Positions 46,001 to 55,103 of a stretch of 64,000 bases of DNA are shown one piece after another; position 1 is the first letter of the stretch, and each line of letters opens with the position of its first letter. Source of the stretch: Methanothrix sp. (lineage in GTDB: Archaea; Halobacteriota; Methanosarcinia; Methanotrichales; Methanotrichaceae). Location: positions 1,240,001 through 1,304,000 of the forward strand of contig NZ_JADJJX010000001.1 in NCBI RefSeq assembly GCF_016706325.1, read 5' to 3'. The translations under genes and the position numbers were made by a program. The notes under the pieces are model-generated. The model was not told the origin of the DNA. It saw nothing but the letters and a program-made list of their open reading frames with translations, and ran no database searches.

Positions 46001-46598
46001 GGAGACCGACGAATGCGAGCACAGTCCTGATGACGACTTCTGCGATGACTATGATGTCTGCAACGGCATCGAGGTCTGTGATCCAGCCTCAGGCTGCTTG
46101 CCCGGCACTCCCCTGGATTGTGATGACAAAGATCCCTGCACCATTGATAGCTGCGATCCAATAGAGGGCTGCATCCACACGGCCATCGATTGCGATGATG
46201 GCGATCCATGCACCATTGATGAGTGCATCGATGGCATATGCGTCCACACCCAAATACCAGGCTGTGGCTGCGATTGTTCTGCCTATGCACCGGATATATG
46301 CCTGCCTATGGTCTGCATTGAAAGAGGTGGCGTCTTGGTCTGCAAAGACTACAGCCTCCCTCAATACCTGCCGCAAGTGAAGAACAAGGTGATGTCTGCT
46401 GGTGGAGGATGCACAGGTGACTGCAAGAGCTTCAATCTAGTCCTTCCATCCAGTATCAATTGGAATACTCCTGGCCCGTATGAGTATAGCGTTGTCTGTG
46501 AAGATGCAAGCAAAACCTGCTCTTCCACAGATACAGGGAGGCTGGTCCTGGACTATAACTGCGGCTGCGGAGCTTGTGGATGCTCCGGCTTCTGCTGA
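43088..46598 (+). pseudogene. Secreted cysteine-rich tandem-repeat protein, frame broken by five small deletions
   Basis: The N-terminus is a signal peptide (MLLVVLVGLIFGLSASA) followed by a unique domain to about residue 193. From 43667 come about fifteen units of 53 residues, each with eight cysteines and the landmarks CDDGLWCNG, GCQPGTPPDC, CTIDFCNEETDECEH and SPDDSK. A divergent unit and a unique Cys-rich C-terminal domain (ends GCGACGCSGFC) follow. Unit starts are spaced 159 bases apart except for net losses of 1 base (unit 5, near 44371), 2 (unit 10, near 45110), 2 (unit 12, near 45511), 1 (unit 13, near 45668) and 2 (unit 14, near 45796). Together they bring the frame back in register only at the end. 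As written, translation stops at about 44404. The units resemble cysteine-rich repeats of slime-mould and myxobacterial surface proteins. Confidence 0.8.
43667..46040 (+). repeat. About fifteen tandem 159-bp coding units
   Basis: Units begin at 43667, 43823, 43982, 44141, 44300, 44458, 44617, 44776, 44935, 45094, 45251, 45410, 45567, 45725 and 45882. Units from the fifth onward are nearly identical at DNA level; the first four are more diverged. This gradient suggests recent amplification or gene conversion at the 3' side. Confidence 0.92.
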
Positions 46599-46633
46599 AC
46601 AGAGTGAGGAGCACCATCCTGCTCCAACTCTGA

Positions 46634-46643
46634 TTTTTTTTTT
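46634..46643 (+). terminator. Poly-T terminator after the repeat gene
   Basis: A run of ten T residues lies 36 bases past the stop codon. An A-run at 46652-46658 gives the matching T-run for the convergent sufB gene on the minus strand. Confidence 0.6.
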
Positions 46644-46651
46644 ATAAAAAC

Positions 46652-46658
46652 AAAAAAA
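46652..46658 (-). terminator. Poly-T terminator after sufB
   Basis: Seven A residues on the plus strand read as T on the minus strand, about 35 bases after the sufB stop codon. Confidence 0.5.
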
Positions 46659-46692
46659 GAGCCAGGTGATTGAAGTTGGACTGAGGGGGTGA

Positions 46693-47907
46693 TTACGCCC
46701 CCTTCAGATCCTCCCGTGAGGTGATATCCTTTATCTCTTTTTTCAGATCCTCGGGCAGCCCCTTGATCTCCACATCCAAAAAGCCGCGAACGATGACGCT
46801 TGTGGCCTGCTCAGAGGAGAGGCCTCGGGCCATCAGATACTCCAGCTCCTCCTCGGAGATTCTGCCCACTGCTGCCTCATGGGACATATCCAGATCCCGA
46901 CAATGGCCATCAAGCTCCGGTATGGAGTAGATCCGCCCCTCATTGGAGAGGAGAAGGCCCGCACACTCCAGATGGGCGCGCGCTCCGGGGACATTGCCCG
47001 TCATCCTCCCCCGGGCGATCACATCTCCCCCCATGCAGATTACCCGGGAGATGGACTCGGCGCTGGTCTCAGGGGCATTCAGGAATACATCGCTCCCCAC
47101 ATCGATATTGCCCATAGTGGAGTAGATCACTGTATTGAAGCTGGCCACTGCACCCCGGCCGGCGAGGGTTGCAGTGGGGAAGGTCTGCAGGGTCTTGACC
47201 GGGCGGAGCATGATGTAGTTGTTGTACATGGACCCGCCTTCAGCGATGGTCACTCCGGTCCTGGGGCGTACCTCCACCTCCTTTCCCCAGCTATGCACCA
47301 TGGTGAAGCTAACCTTGGCGTTTTTTTGGATGTAGTACTCTGAGACCCCTATATGCAGCCCCCTTTGAACATGAGAGGGTGTAGTGCAGCCGGTGATGAC
47401 ATGCAGCTCAGAGCCCTCCTCGGCGATGACGATGTTATGGACCCGCTGGTTGAGGTTGGTGGAGCCCAGATACAGGCAGCTCTTGACCGGGAAGACGGTC
47501 TTCATGCCCTTCCTGGCGCGGATGAAAAAGCCTGTCGGCGGAGCTTCAGCCACATCTGCAGTGTATTTGTCTGCATCCGCCGCCACCAGCTTCCACCAGT
47601 AGTCCTGCAGGAAGTCATACTTCTTCAGGGCGGAGGCAATGTCCATGATCTCCACCCCTTCGTGCAGTGATTTGGCCACCACCGGGGTCTGATCCATCTG
47701 CACATAAGCCCCAGAGCTCTCATCGTCCAGGGTCACACCCACGTCCAGAGCCGCCTTCTTTACTGTATTGGGCAGGTCCTCAGCATCATCGACTATGCTC
47801 TGAGGCTTGGCCTCGGACTGGTAGCTATCCAGGTCCACATCGGTGCCGTAGAGCGCCTTCTTATCCCGCGCCCGGCGTGCCTTCTCCTCTATGCCTGACA
47901 TACACAC
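46693..47907 (-). CDS. sufB: SufB/SufD-type Fe-S cluster assembly scaffold protein
   Basis: A 404-residue SufBD-family protein. The C-terminal half has the repeated beta-helix pattern and the conserved VICMGGDVIARGRMTGNVPGA and HEAAVGRISEEELEYLMARGL. With SufC it assembles Fe-S clusters, central in methanogens, which carry many Fe-S enzymes. Its start overlaps the sufC end by 19 bases. Single-SufB archaeal systems lack a separate SufD; none is seen here. Confidence 0.92.
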   Translation of the reverse strand: MCMSGIEEKARRARDKKALYGTDVDLDSYQSEAKPQSIVDDAEDLPNTVKKAALDVGVTLDDESSGAYVQMDQTPVVAKSLHEGVEIMDIASALKKYDFLQDYWWKLVAADADKYTADVAEAPPTGFFIRARKGMKTVFPVKSCLYLGSTNLNQRVHNIVIAEEGSELHVITGCTTPSHVQRGLHIGVSEYYIQKNAKVSFTMVHSWGKEVEVRPRTGVTIAEGGSMYNNYIMLRPVKTLQTFPTATLAGRGAVASFNTVIYSTMGNIDVGSDVFLNAPETSAESISRVICMGGDVIARGRMTGNVPGARAHLECAGLLLSNEGRIYSIPELDGHCRDLDMSHEAAVGRISEEELEYLMARGLSSEQATSVIVRGFLDVEIKGLPEDLKKEIKDITSREDLKGA

Positions 47908-48623
47908 CCCACACAGCCCTCATATCCACTTCTCTTGATCTGCTCCAAGATCTCCCCTGGATCTCCGCTGCAGACGATAGCTCCCCCCAGCATGACATGG
48001 GCCCGGTCCGCCTTCATATAATTCAAGATATGGCCGAAGTGAGTGATGATGATCCCGGATTTGGTCCGTTGGCTTGGGCGCTGATCCTTCTGAGTGAGCT
48101 GGTTTATGACATCACCGATGAGCTTGATGTTCTCCAGATCCACCCCCGAGTCGGGCTCATCAAGCATCACCAGGTCCGGCTGCTGGGCGAGGAGCTGGAC
48201 CATCTCCGAGCGCTTGATCTCTCCCCCCGAGAACCCGCGGTTGACATCCCTCTCCGCGAAGGCCTCAAAGTCCATGCTCTTGAGAATGGTGCTGATGTCT
48301 GCCTGGGGATTGATGATCTTGATCAGATCCTTGAGCCTCAGGCCGCGGACGGCCGGAGGGCGCTGAAAGGCCATCCCGATGCCCAGGCGGGCCCGCTCAT
48401 CCATGGACATATGGGTGATATCTTTTCCTTTGAATATGATTCGTCCTTTGTCGACGGTATACCTGGGAATGCCGGCTATGACATTCAAGAGAGTGGTCTT
48501 TCCCGTCCCATTGGGGCCGAAGAGGGCATGGGTCTCGCCACTGTTTATCCTAAGGTTTAAGTCCTTCAGAACCTGTTTACTGCCGATGCTGACCGACAGA
48601 TCTTCAATCTCCAGCAGCCGCAT
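47889..48623 (-). CDS. sufC: SufC, Fe-S assembly ATPase
   Basis: A protein of about 244 residues, an ABC-type ATPase. Walker A is FGPNGTGKTTL, signature GFSGGEIKRSE and Walker B LVMLDEPDSGVD. It drives the SufB scaffold. The start at 48623 (MRLLEIEDLSV) follows a strong GGAGGTG very closely, which is odd spacing; a TTG at 48632 inside that site is the alternative. It lies in a minus-strand run lysA - unknown - sufC - sufB. Confidence 0.92.
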   Translation of the reverse strand: MRLLEIEDLSVSIGSKQVLKDLNLRINSGETHALFGPNGTGKTTLLNVIAGIPRYTVDKGRIIFKGKDITHMSMDERARLGIGMAFQRPPAVRGLRLKDLIKIINPQADISTILKSMDFEAFAERDVNRGFSGGEIKRSEMVQLLAQQPDLVMLDEPDSGVDLENIKLIGDVINQLTQKDQRPSQRTKSGIIITHFGHILNYMKADRAHVMLGGAIVCSGDPGEILEQIKRSGYEGCVGCVCQA

Positions 48624-48662
48624 CACCTCCAATTACCTGTTAGGTCTGGCTCAGGGCTTATA

Positions 48663-49340
48663 TTATCTTTTGCTGCCATCGGGCCCTGGGATTGGATCCA
48701 GGGTGCATTGGGCCACTGCCTCCAGCTCATCTATCGCCCGGCGGAGGGGGGCGTAGCTCATCACCACTCCGCCCCCCTCTTTCTCCCGCCAGCCCAATAG
48801 CCGGCAGAGAGCGGTGTCGTACTCCTCTGTATCGATCTTCCTCCTCTGCAGGTACTCGTGTCCCCATGGCCCAGCCAACAGATACTTGTTCAGTGGATCG
48901 GAGCTGCCTGCATAATGCTCAAGCATCGCCGGGGCGGGATCCTCCATCCTGTCAAGGCTCTTTTGCAGAGCGAGAGCCCTCCTCTCCAGATCGGCCTTGC
49001 GGGCCAGGCGGGGGCGGTACACCAGCGCCTCCAGGGCCTGCATACGGGCAGAGTCCAGGTTGCGGCGGGCAAAGGAGAGGGAGTTTTGCACCCCCCTCCG
49101 GCAAGCCTGCTCTATGGCTGCTCTCTTCTTTCTCCTCTCCTGCTCATCCCGGTCAGGATCAGTCTCTTCTCCTTCCTTCTCCTCCAAGGCCCTCAGGGCA
49201 GCGCGAGAGGCATCCAGGCTCCGGGGCACTGACTGCACATAGACCAGGACCCGGCCCAGCTCCGCAGCGGATTGGCCCTGCAGCAGGGGCACAATCAGCC
49301 CCTTTATCCTATCCACAGCAGCCAGCAGATCGTCGCTCAT
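48663..49340 (-). CDS. Helical hypothetical protein between lysA and sufC
   Basis: A 225-residue charged, alpha-helical protein. It starts MSDDLLAAVDRIKGLIVPLLQGQ, has a very basic/acidic middle (about residues 52-72) and ends VAQCTLDPIPGPDGSKR. It begins six bases after the lysA stop and ends about 40 bases before sufC, so it is probably in the same operon. I recognise no family; a DNA- or protein-binding role is only a guess. Confidence 0.65.
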   Translation of the reverse strand: MSDDLLAAVDRIKGLIVPLLQGQSAAELGRVLVYVQSVPRSLDASRAALRALEEKEGEETDPDRDEQERRKKRAAIEQACRRGVQNSLSFARRNLDSARMQALEALVYRPRLARKADLERRALALQKSLDRMEDPAPAMLEHYAGSSDPLNKYLLAGPWGHEYLQRRKIDTEEYDTALCRLLGWREKEGGGVVMSYAPLRRAIDELEAVAQCTLDPIPGPDGSKR

Positions 49341-49346
49341 AATCCT

Positions 49347-50669
49347 CTACCACATCAGCCGGGGGGGGATGGTCTGCCCGGCCAACAGGGCGCTTGCATC
49401 CTCTCTGCGGCGGATGACCTCCCAGTCATCCCCAGAGACCAGGATCTCTGCTGGCCTCGGCTGGCCATTGTACTGAGAGGCCATGGAGAAGCCATAGGCA
49501 CCGGCGTCCAGGAAGGCCAGGATATCCCCCCTCACCAGGCGGGGCAGAGGGCGGTCCCGGGCCAGAATATCGCCGCTCTCGCAGATCGGGCCGACGATGG
49601 TGTAGATCATCTCTTCCCGCTCCTCTGCATGATCGACCGGCAGGATATGATGATAGGAGTCATATAACATGGGCCGGGCGAGAGCATTGAAGCCGGCATC
49701 AACGGCGGCGAAGTTGACAGCAGCCCTCTTGACCACATTGACCCTCGTGAGCATAATGGTGCTATCCGCCACTATGCTCCTGCCCGGCTCCAGTATGAGG
49801 CGGGGGGATATCCCCAGATCCCGGCAGCCATCCTCGATCACTGGCAGGATGGCCTGGGCCAGATCCGAGGGCGAGGGGGCGGGGACATCTGGATGGTACT
49901 GGATCCCCAGGCCTCCTCCCAGGTCTATCCTTTCCACCTCTCCCCCCTTTGCCGTCACCTCCCGCAGAATGTCCATCATCCTCTCCGCCGCCTCGGCGAA
50001 GGGGGCGGTCTGCAGAATCTGGGAGCCTATATGGCAGTGCAGTCCCACCGGCCTTATGCCCTCCAGATCCATTGCCCTCTGATAGGCCCCTGCCACCTCC
50101 TCTGCAGAGATGCCGAACTTTGAGGATCTCAGGCCGGTGGCGATCTTGGGATGGGTCTTTGGCGATACATCGGGGTTGACCCGGAAGAGTATCTCCCCCT
50201 CCAGGCCCAGCTCGCAGGCGGTCCGGGCCAGGTGCTCCAGCTCCTCATTGGAGTCCATTGATATGCGAACCCCTGCCCGGAGGGCGGCAGCATGATCCAG
50301 CTCGCTTTTGGAGTTGCCGTTGAAGAGGATCATATCCCTGGGAATGCCTGCCATCCTGACCAAGGAGAGCTCCCCGGCAGAGAATACGTCCGCCCCCATT
50401 CCCTCCTGGGCGGCGATCTGCAGGATGGTGAGGTTGCCGTTGGCTTTCACTGCAAAGTATTTGTCCGCATCCGGAAATGCTCTGTGATAGCGGCGGATGT
50501 TCTCCCGCAATCTTCTCTCAGAGGTGACATAAAGCGGTGTGCCCTCCTCTGCTGCCAGCCGGCAGCAATCGACCTCCTCGATATAAAGATGGCCATCAAG
50601 AGAGCTGAGATGATCTTTGGATCCAAACATAGATCCCATGATCTCCTCATGATTACTAAATGTTTCCAT
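49347..50669 (-). CDS. lysA: Diaminopimelate decarboxylase
   Basis: A protein of up to 440 residues, a PLP-dependent enzyme of fold type III. The PLP lysine is in KYFAVKANGN (Lys75), with HCHIGSQI, the glycine-rich DLGGGLGIQY, EPGRSIVADS and GPICESGDILA near the C-terminus. It makes lysine from meso-diaminopimelate. Three ATGs (50669, 50639, 50630) are possible starts; a GAGGAG lies between the first and second. Confidence 0.93.
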   Translation of the reverse strand: METFSNHEEIMGSMFGSKDHLSSLDGHLYIEEVDCCRLAAEEGTPLYVTSERRLRENIRRYHRAFPDADKYFAVKANGNLTILQIAAQEGMGADVFSAGELSLVRMAGIPRDMILFNGNSKSELDHAAALRAGVRISMDSNEELEHLARTACELGLEGEILFRVNPDVSPKTHPKIATGLRSSKFGISAEEVAGAYQRAMDLEGIRPVGLHCHIGSQILQTAPFAEAAERMMDILREVTAKGGEVERIDLGGGLGIQYHPDVPAPSPSDLAQAILPVIEDGCRDLGISPRLILEPGRSIVADSTIMLTRVNVVKRAAVNFAAVDAGFNALARPMLYDSYHHILPVDHAEEREEMIYTIVGPICESGDILARDRPLPRLVRGDILAFLDAGAYGFSMASQYNGQPRPAEILVSGDDWEVIRRREDASALLAGQTIPPRLMW

Positions 50670-50753
50670 GAACGGCCCGCTTACCGCAAAAAAGCGATGG
50701 GGCGGCAGGCGATGCCGCCCTTGTGCCCTGACACGCCCTCTATTCAGAAAGCC

Positions 50754-52238
50754 TCATCTCAGCGACCTCAGCCACCTCTCAATCTCCTGTGCGGCGATCT
50801 CCCTTCCGCCCAGTCCGAACGCCAAGGCTATGGCCACAGCTATAGCGCCCAGCAGCAGCCCAAAGGCGAGGTTGATGATCTCATCTGCCAGCCCCATGTG
50901 CCTGAGGGCCACAGCCCCGGAGAAGACCAATATGGAGATCCTGGCTGCCTGGGCCAGTATCTTCGCCTGGCTGCTGCTGCTGGCCATCACTGTGCTATAG
51001 GCCAAATTGGCCAGGTAAATGCCCAGAGCCAGTATCACCAATCCCATCAGAACCTGCCCGGCGAAGATGATGAACTCATAGATCAGATCGGCCATGAGGG
51101 TGAAGTTGAGGATTCTTGATGCCTCTATCAGGGCGAAGAGCATTATCGCCACCAACGCCAAGATCCCCGCCACCTGAGAGGGGCTCTTCTCTCCCTCTGC
51201 CGGCTCCTTTCCCAGGCCCAGCCAGACCAGTATGGAGTCGAATCCAGCCGCTGCCAGAAGGTTTGTGGCCAGCTCTGCCACGATCTTGCCCAGCACATAA
51301 GCGATGGCCAGGATCAAAATGGCCCCGAATACAGAGGGGATGGCAGCTAATATCTGATTGAGCATATTGGATATGGGTCCTGTGACTGAGACCAGATCCA
51401 GGGCCTGAAGCGCAGCCATGAGGACAGGGATCAGTATCAGAGCATAGACTATCAGGCCGAGCAAGCCGGCCAGCCCTCGCTGGCCTAAAACCCGGGAGAG
51501 GCCCACCCTCTCGCTCAGCCTCTCCGAGCCAAAGGCCACCAGCAGGCTGGTGAGGATCCTTTGCACAATGCGGGCGACAAACCAGCCGAGAAGGAGGATC
51601 ACTGCTGCAGCAAGCAGATTGGGCAGGAAGCTCAGCATCTTGGCCATCATCACCTGTAGCGGCTCGAGAAGGCCGCCCAATGAGAGGGCATTGAGGACCA
51701 TGGGCAAAAAGAGTAGCAACACCAGATAGAATACGATCTCGGCAACGGTCTGGCTCAAGGGCATCTCCTTTCCCTCCAGCCCTGCCCTGCTGCCCAGCCC
51801 CTCATCCACCTTTGCCGATCGAAGCACTCTCAATATCACCCTCTTGAGGAGCATGGCCAGGACTATAGCGACGATCGCTATCAGGATTGCAGCAAAGAGC
51901 TTGGGGATATAGGCGAAGACCACAGTCAGCATCGCATTCAGTGGTTGAGCAACCATTGTAAGGCCTAAGGCCTCAAAGAACGCCACCACTACAAAGAATA
52001 ATAATATATAATATATTATCCGAGTGATCCACTGATTTGAATCTATAGACCTGGCCCTCTCCTCTCCCAATGCCATGCGGACGATCCTTTCATCCATCGA
52101 GGTGCGGCGTAGCGCTTTGCCAATGGTTGAGCTTACAGCCAGGGCCACGATCCATCCCACAATGAGGATGATCAGGGCAATAGTGATATTGGAGCTCATC
52201 GGCCCCAAGATCTGAGTTATCTGATCGCTTATTGTCAT
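50754..52238 (-). CDS. Membrane protein with TM-helix repeats (mechanosensitive channel-like, CmpX type)
   Basis: A 494-residue protein with many hydrophobic segments. It repeatedly uses the TM-helix pattern of small-conductance channel relatives, for example FAYIPKLFAAILIAIVAIVLAMLLKR, LSFLPNLLAAAVILLLGWFVAR and AAIPSVFGAILILAIAYVLGK. The three copies show internal duplication. It probably forms a pore responding to membrane tension. No classical MscS beta domain is seen, so channel function is inferred from the repeats. Confidence 0.82.
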   Translation of the reverse strand: MTISDQITQILGPMSSNITIALIILIVGWIVALAVSSTIGKALRRTSMDERIVRMALGEERARSIDSNQWITRIIYYILLFFVVVAFFEALGLTMVAQPLNAMLTVVFAYIPKLFAAILIAIVAIVLAMLLKRVILRVLRSAKVDEGLGSRAGLEGKEMPLSQTVAEIVFYLVLLLFLPMVLNALSLGGLLEPLQVMMAKMLSFLPNLLAAAVILLLGWFVARIVQRILTSLLVAFGSERLSERVGLSRVLGQRGLAGLLGLIVYALILIPVLMAALQALDLVSVTGPISNMLNQILAAIPSVFGAILILAIAYVLGKIVAELATNLLAAAGFDSILVWLGLGKEPAEGEKSPSQVAGILALVAIMLFALIEASRILNFTLMADLIYEFIIFAGQVLMGLVILALGIYLANLAYSTVMASSSSQAKILAQAARISILVFSGAVALRHMGLADEIINLAFGLLLGAIAVAIALAFGLGGREIAAQEIERWLRSLR

Positions 52239-52757
52239 AGGAATACCTTCCTTTTTCTACAAATCAATCTGGATAGGAAAAATACTATCATTAATAATGA
52301 GCAATACCTTTACTTAAGGCTGGTGGATGATCGGCGGCGAATTTGTCTGCACTGCCGTCATTCCAGGTTCATCCTTGAGATGCTGGCTGCCTGGATGTTG
52401 ACTGTTGGGATGCCTGCTGCCTGCTGCCCGCTGCCTGTATTCCAGCTGTCTGGATGTCAGCTGTCTGGATGTCAGCTGTCTGGATGTCAGCTGTCTGGAT
52501 GTCAGCTGTCTGGATGTCAGCTGTCTGGATTTCGGCTATGAGGCCAGAGCCGCTCCTTGTGGCCCAGGCCGGTGATTCTGTTGCCTGCCCCTCCTGCGAT
52601 TGATTAAGGCCCAGCCAGGAGGCCCTTGAAGGCGCACCGCCACTCCAGGATCTCGCTCTTGCCGGCATGAGCGAGGTATGCATCTATGCCAATCCGTCTG
52701 AGCAGGACACAAAGTTTAAGTACATCGCGTTAATTTGGTTCGTTCGAAAAAATCTGG
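52239..52757. other. Intergenic region with a 15-bp tandem repeat
   Basis: It contains six 15-bp units at 52443-52532 and a TATA-like element near 52712 that probably serves the exporter gene at 52758. Open frames here follow the repeat and are not supported as genes. Confidence 0.5.
52443..52532. repeat. Six tandem 15-bp units (CAGCTGTCTGGATGT)
   Basis: Five identical copies and one with a single change near its end. Each contains the palindrome CAGCTG. Because 15 is a multiple of three, all frames stay open across the tract. There are no spacers, so it is not a CRISPR array. Confidence 0.93.
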
Positions 52758-55103
52758 ATGGAGGGTCTCACTGCCATGTCTAATTTGGAACGATTGGGCG
52801 CTTGGATCACCGCTAATCCTGCGATAATCATCCTGGCGGCATTTCTTCTGACACTGGCATCCTTCCACTACGCCCAGCAGATAGAGAGCCAGGGGATGAC
52901 CACCGAGGCCTTCATCTCCAAGGACTCTGCCCTCTACCAGCTTTACGATCATCTTTATCTGGAGAACTTCGGCTCCGACGGCAATATGATACTCATCGAG
53001 GGCGATGATGTGGCACGGGATGCAGTCCTGAGAGCCATCCTCCGCCTATCGGATCATATGCACCAGGTGGAGCATGTCCTGGGGGTGCAGAGCGTGGCCG
53101 ATTGGGTCGCCGATGAGGAGTTCAGGAGGAGGGGAATCCGTCAGATCCCCTCTCAGGAGAGGATAGACGAGATCCTGGCCGCTGCCGGCCCCTCCATCGC
53201 TCACCTGATGCCAGATCGGGGACACACCCGGGTCATCATTGGCATGCCCACCAGCTCCGCCCTGACTGAGAGGCAGAGGAACAAGCTTCTCGTGGAGACA
53301 GAGAGGGCTGTGGACTGGGCAGAGCTCCCCTCCGGCTACAGCGTGACCATCACCGGCGATCCCTCCTTTCAGGCGGCAATAGTGGAGATGATGAATAACA
53401 CCAATGGCCGGATCCTTGCCCTATGTGGTGTGCTGATGATCGTGGCCCTGCTGCTCTTTTTCAATCATGTCCGCTGGCCTCTGCTCCCTTTGCCAGTGGT
53501 CCTGCTGGGCATCATCTGGACTCTGGGTGCCATGGGCTTCCTCCATATCCGAATGGGCATGACCACATTTGCCGCCTTTCCCATAATGGTCGGGATTGGC
53601 ATAGATTATGCCATCCAGTTCCATAACCGTATGGATGAAGAGGTGACCAAAGGCAAGAGCGTCCTGGAGGCCTCTGCCAGAACTGTGAAATATGTGGCCA
53701 TCCCGGTTCTCGTCGCCCTGGCGGTAACCGAGGCTGGCTTCTTCTCCCTTCTCAGCTCCACCGTTCCCTCGACTCAGGACTTCGGAAAGATGTGCATGAT
53801 CGGCCTATTCATGTGCTACCTATCAGCCCTGTTTGTGAATATGACCATCCTTTATCAGTCGGAAAAGAGGTTCCCCAGAGGGAAGAAGAGCGCTGCAAAT
53901 TCTGAGAGAGGCTCGCCGATCGGCGCTTTCATTGAGAGCACTGCCAGCTTCAGCATCCAGAGATGGAAGACGGTGCTTGCCCTGGCTTTGCTTTTGGCCC
54001 TGGCGGGAAATTATGCTGATGTTCTGGTCCCCATAGAGACGAACTCCCAGAACTATATCCCCTCTGATCTGCCCCCTCTGATCGACCTGAAGCACATGAA
54101 AGATATCTATGGGGGAACAGACTCGATCAAATTCCTCATCCAGGCGGATGACGTCACCAGGCCGGAGAACCTCAAATGGATGGATGATTTTAGCCGTTAC
54201 CTGCTGACATCGCGGGAGGATCGGACAGATGGGGCCACAAGCATTGCCACCTACATCAAAGCGGCCAACGGAGGAGAGCTGCCCGATGAGAGCACCCGGG
54301 CCAGGGAGATCATCGCCTCTCTGCCCGCATCCGTGAGCAGTGCATACATGAGCGGCCACAACCTGGCGATAATCGATGTTAATATAGGCAATGCCCAGCT
54401 CAACCTGGGAACGGAGGGGATGGAGCGGCTGGTCCGGTCTTACGAGGACGACCTGGCCTGGCATACCCCTCCGCCTGGAGTCTCAGTCCGGATCACCGGC
54501 CAGCCAGTGCTCATGACCACAGTGATGGACGCCCTGACTGATGGGAGGGTGGAGATGTCACTGCTCGGCCTCCTCCTGATCTTCCTCCTGCTTCTGCTGA
54601 TCTACCGGGACCTGATCAAGGCCCTCTTGCCAGTGCTGCCCATGCTGGTGGTGATCGGCTGGATGGGGCTGGTCATGTACTACGGCGGCCTGAAGTACAC
54701 CCCCCTCACAGCCACATTGGGTGCTCTCGTCCTGGGGGTGGGCTCTGAGTACGCCATCCTTATGATGGAGCGCTTCTATGAGGAGCTGGCAAATGTAGGC
54801 AACCCCTTTGACGCCCTGAAGATCACTGCCAATCGCATAGGATCGGCTCTGGTGGCATCGGGGATGGCGGTCATCTTCGGCTTTGGCGCTCTGATCGCCT
54901 CTCCCTTCAACATAATCAGCAACTTCGGAGTGGTCACAGTGATGTCGGTCGTCCTCGCCCTGGTCACCACCTTCACAGTCTTCGTGGTCCTGGCCATAAG
55001 GATGGAGGTTCAGCGTGAGGTGCTGGAGAACGCAAGACTGGAACTGAAAAGAGCAATCGCCCTGATAAATAATCAAAGATGGAGAAGGTGTAATGGAAAT
55101 TAA
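52758..55103 (+). CDS. RND/MMPL-family exporter (HAE3 type)
   Basis: A 781-residue membrane protein with two MMPL halves. The first has PIMVGIGIDYAIQFHNRM, the second ALVLGVGSEYAILMMERFYEE. A large extracytoplasmic loop lies in each half, and about twelve membrane segments are present. The family moves hydrophobic or amphiphilic molecules, possibly lipids, using ion gradients. The ATG at 52776 is an alternative start. The next gene overlaps its end by 11 bases and is probably its accessory protein. Confidence 0.9.
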   Translation: MEGLTAMSNLERLGAWITANPAIIILAAFLLTLASFHYAQQIESQGMTTEAFISKDSALYQLYDHLYLENFGSDGNMILIEGDDVARDAVLRAILRLSDHMHQVEHVLGVQSVADWVADEEFRRRGIRQIPSQERIDEILAAAGPSIAHLMPDRGHTRVIIGMPTSSALTERQRNKLLVETERAVDWAELPSGYSVTITGDPSFQAAIVEMMNNTNGRILALCGVLMIVALLLFFNHVRWPLLPLPVVLLGIIWTLGAMGFLHIRMGMTTFAAFPIMVGIGIDYAIQFHNRMDEEVTKGKSVLEASARTVKYVAIPVLVALAVTEAGFFSLLSSTVPSTQDFGKMCMIGLFMCYLSALFVNMTILYQSEKRFPRGKKSAANSERGSPIGAFIESTASFSIQRWKTVLALALLLALAGNYADVLVPIETNSQNYIPSDLPPLIDLKHMKDIYGGTDSIKFLIQADDVTRPENLKWMDDFSRYLLTSREDRTDGATSIATYIKAANGGELPDESTRAREIIASLPASVSSAYMSGHNLAIIDVNIGNAQLNLGTEGMERLVRSYEDDLAWHTPPPGVSVRITGQPVLMTTVMDALTDGRVEMSLLGLLLIFLLLLLIYRDLIKALLPVLPMLVVIGWMGLVMYYGGLKYTPLTATLGALVLGVGSEYAILMMERFYEELANVGNPFDALKITANRIGSALVASGMAVIFGFGALIASPFNIISNFGVVTVMSVVLALVTTFTVFVVLAIRMEVQREVLENARLELKRAIALINNQRWRRCNGN

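Noticed and set aside
52443..52532. Possible CRISPR array
   Set aside because: The units abut without spacers and are only 15 bp; no cas genes are nearby.
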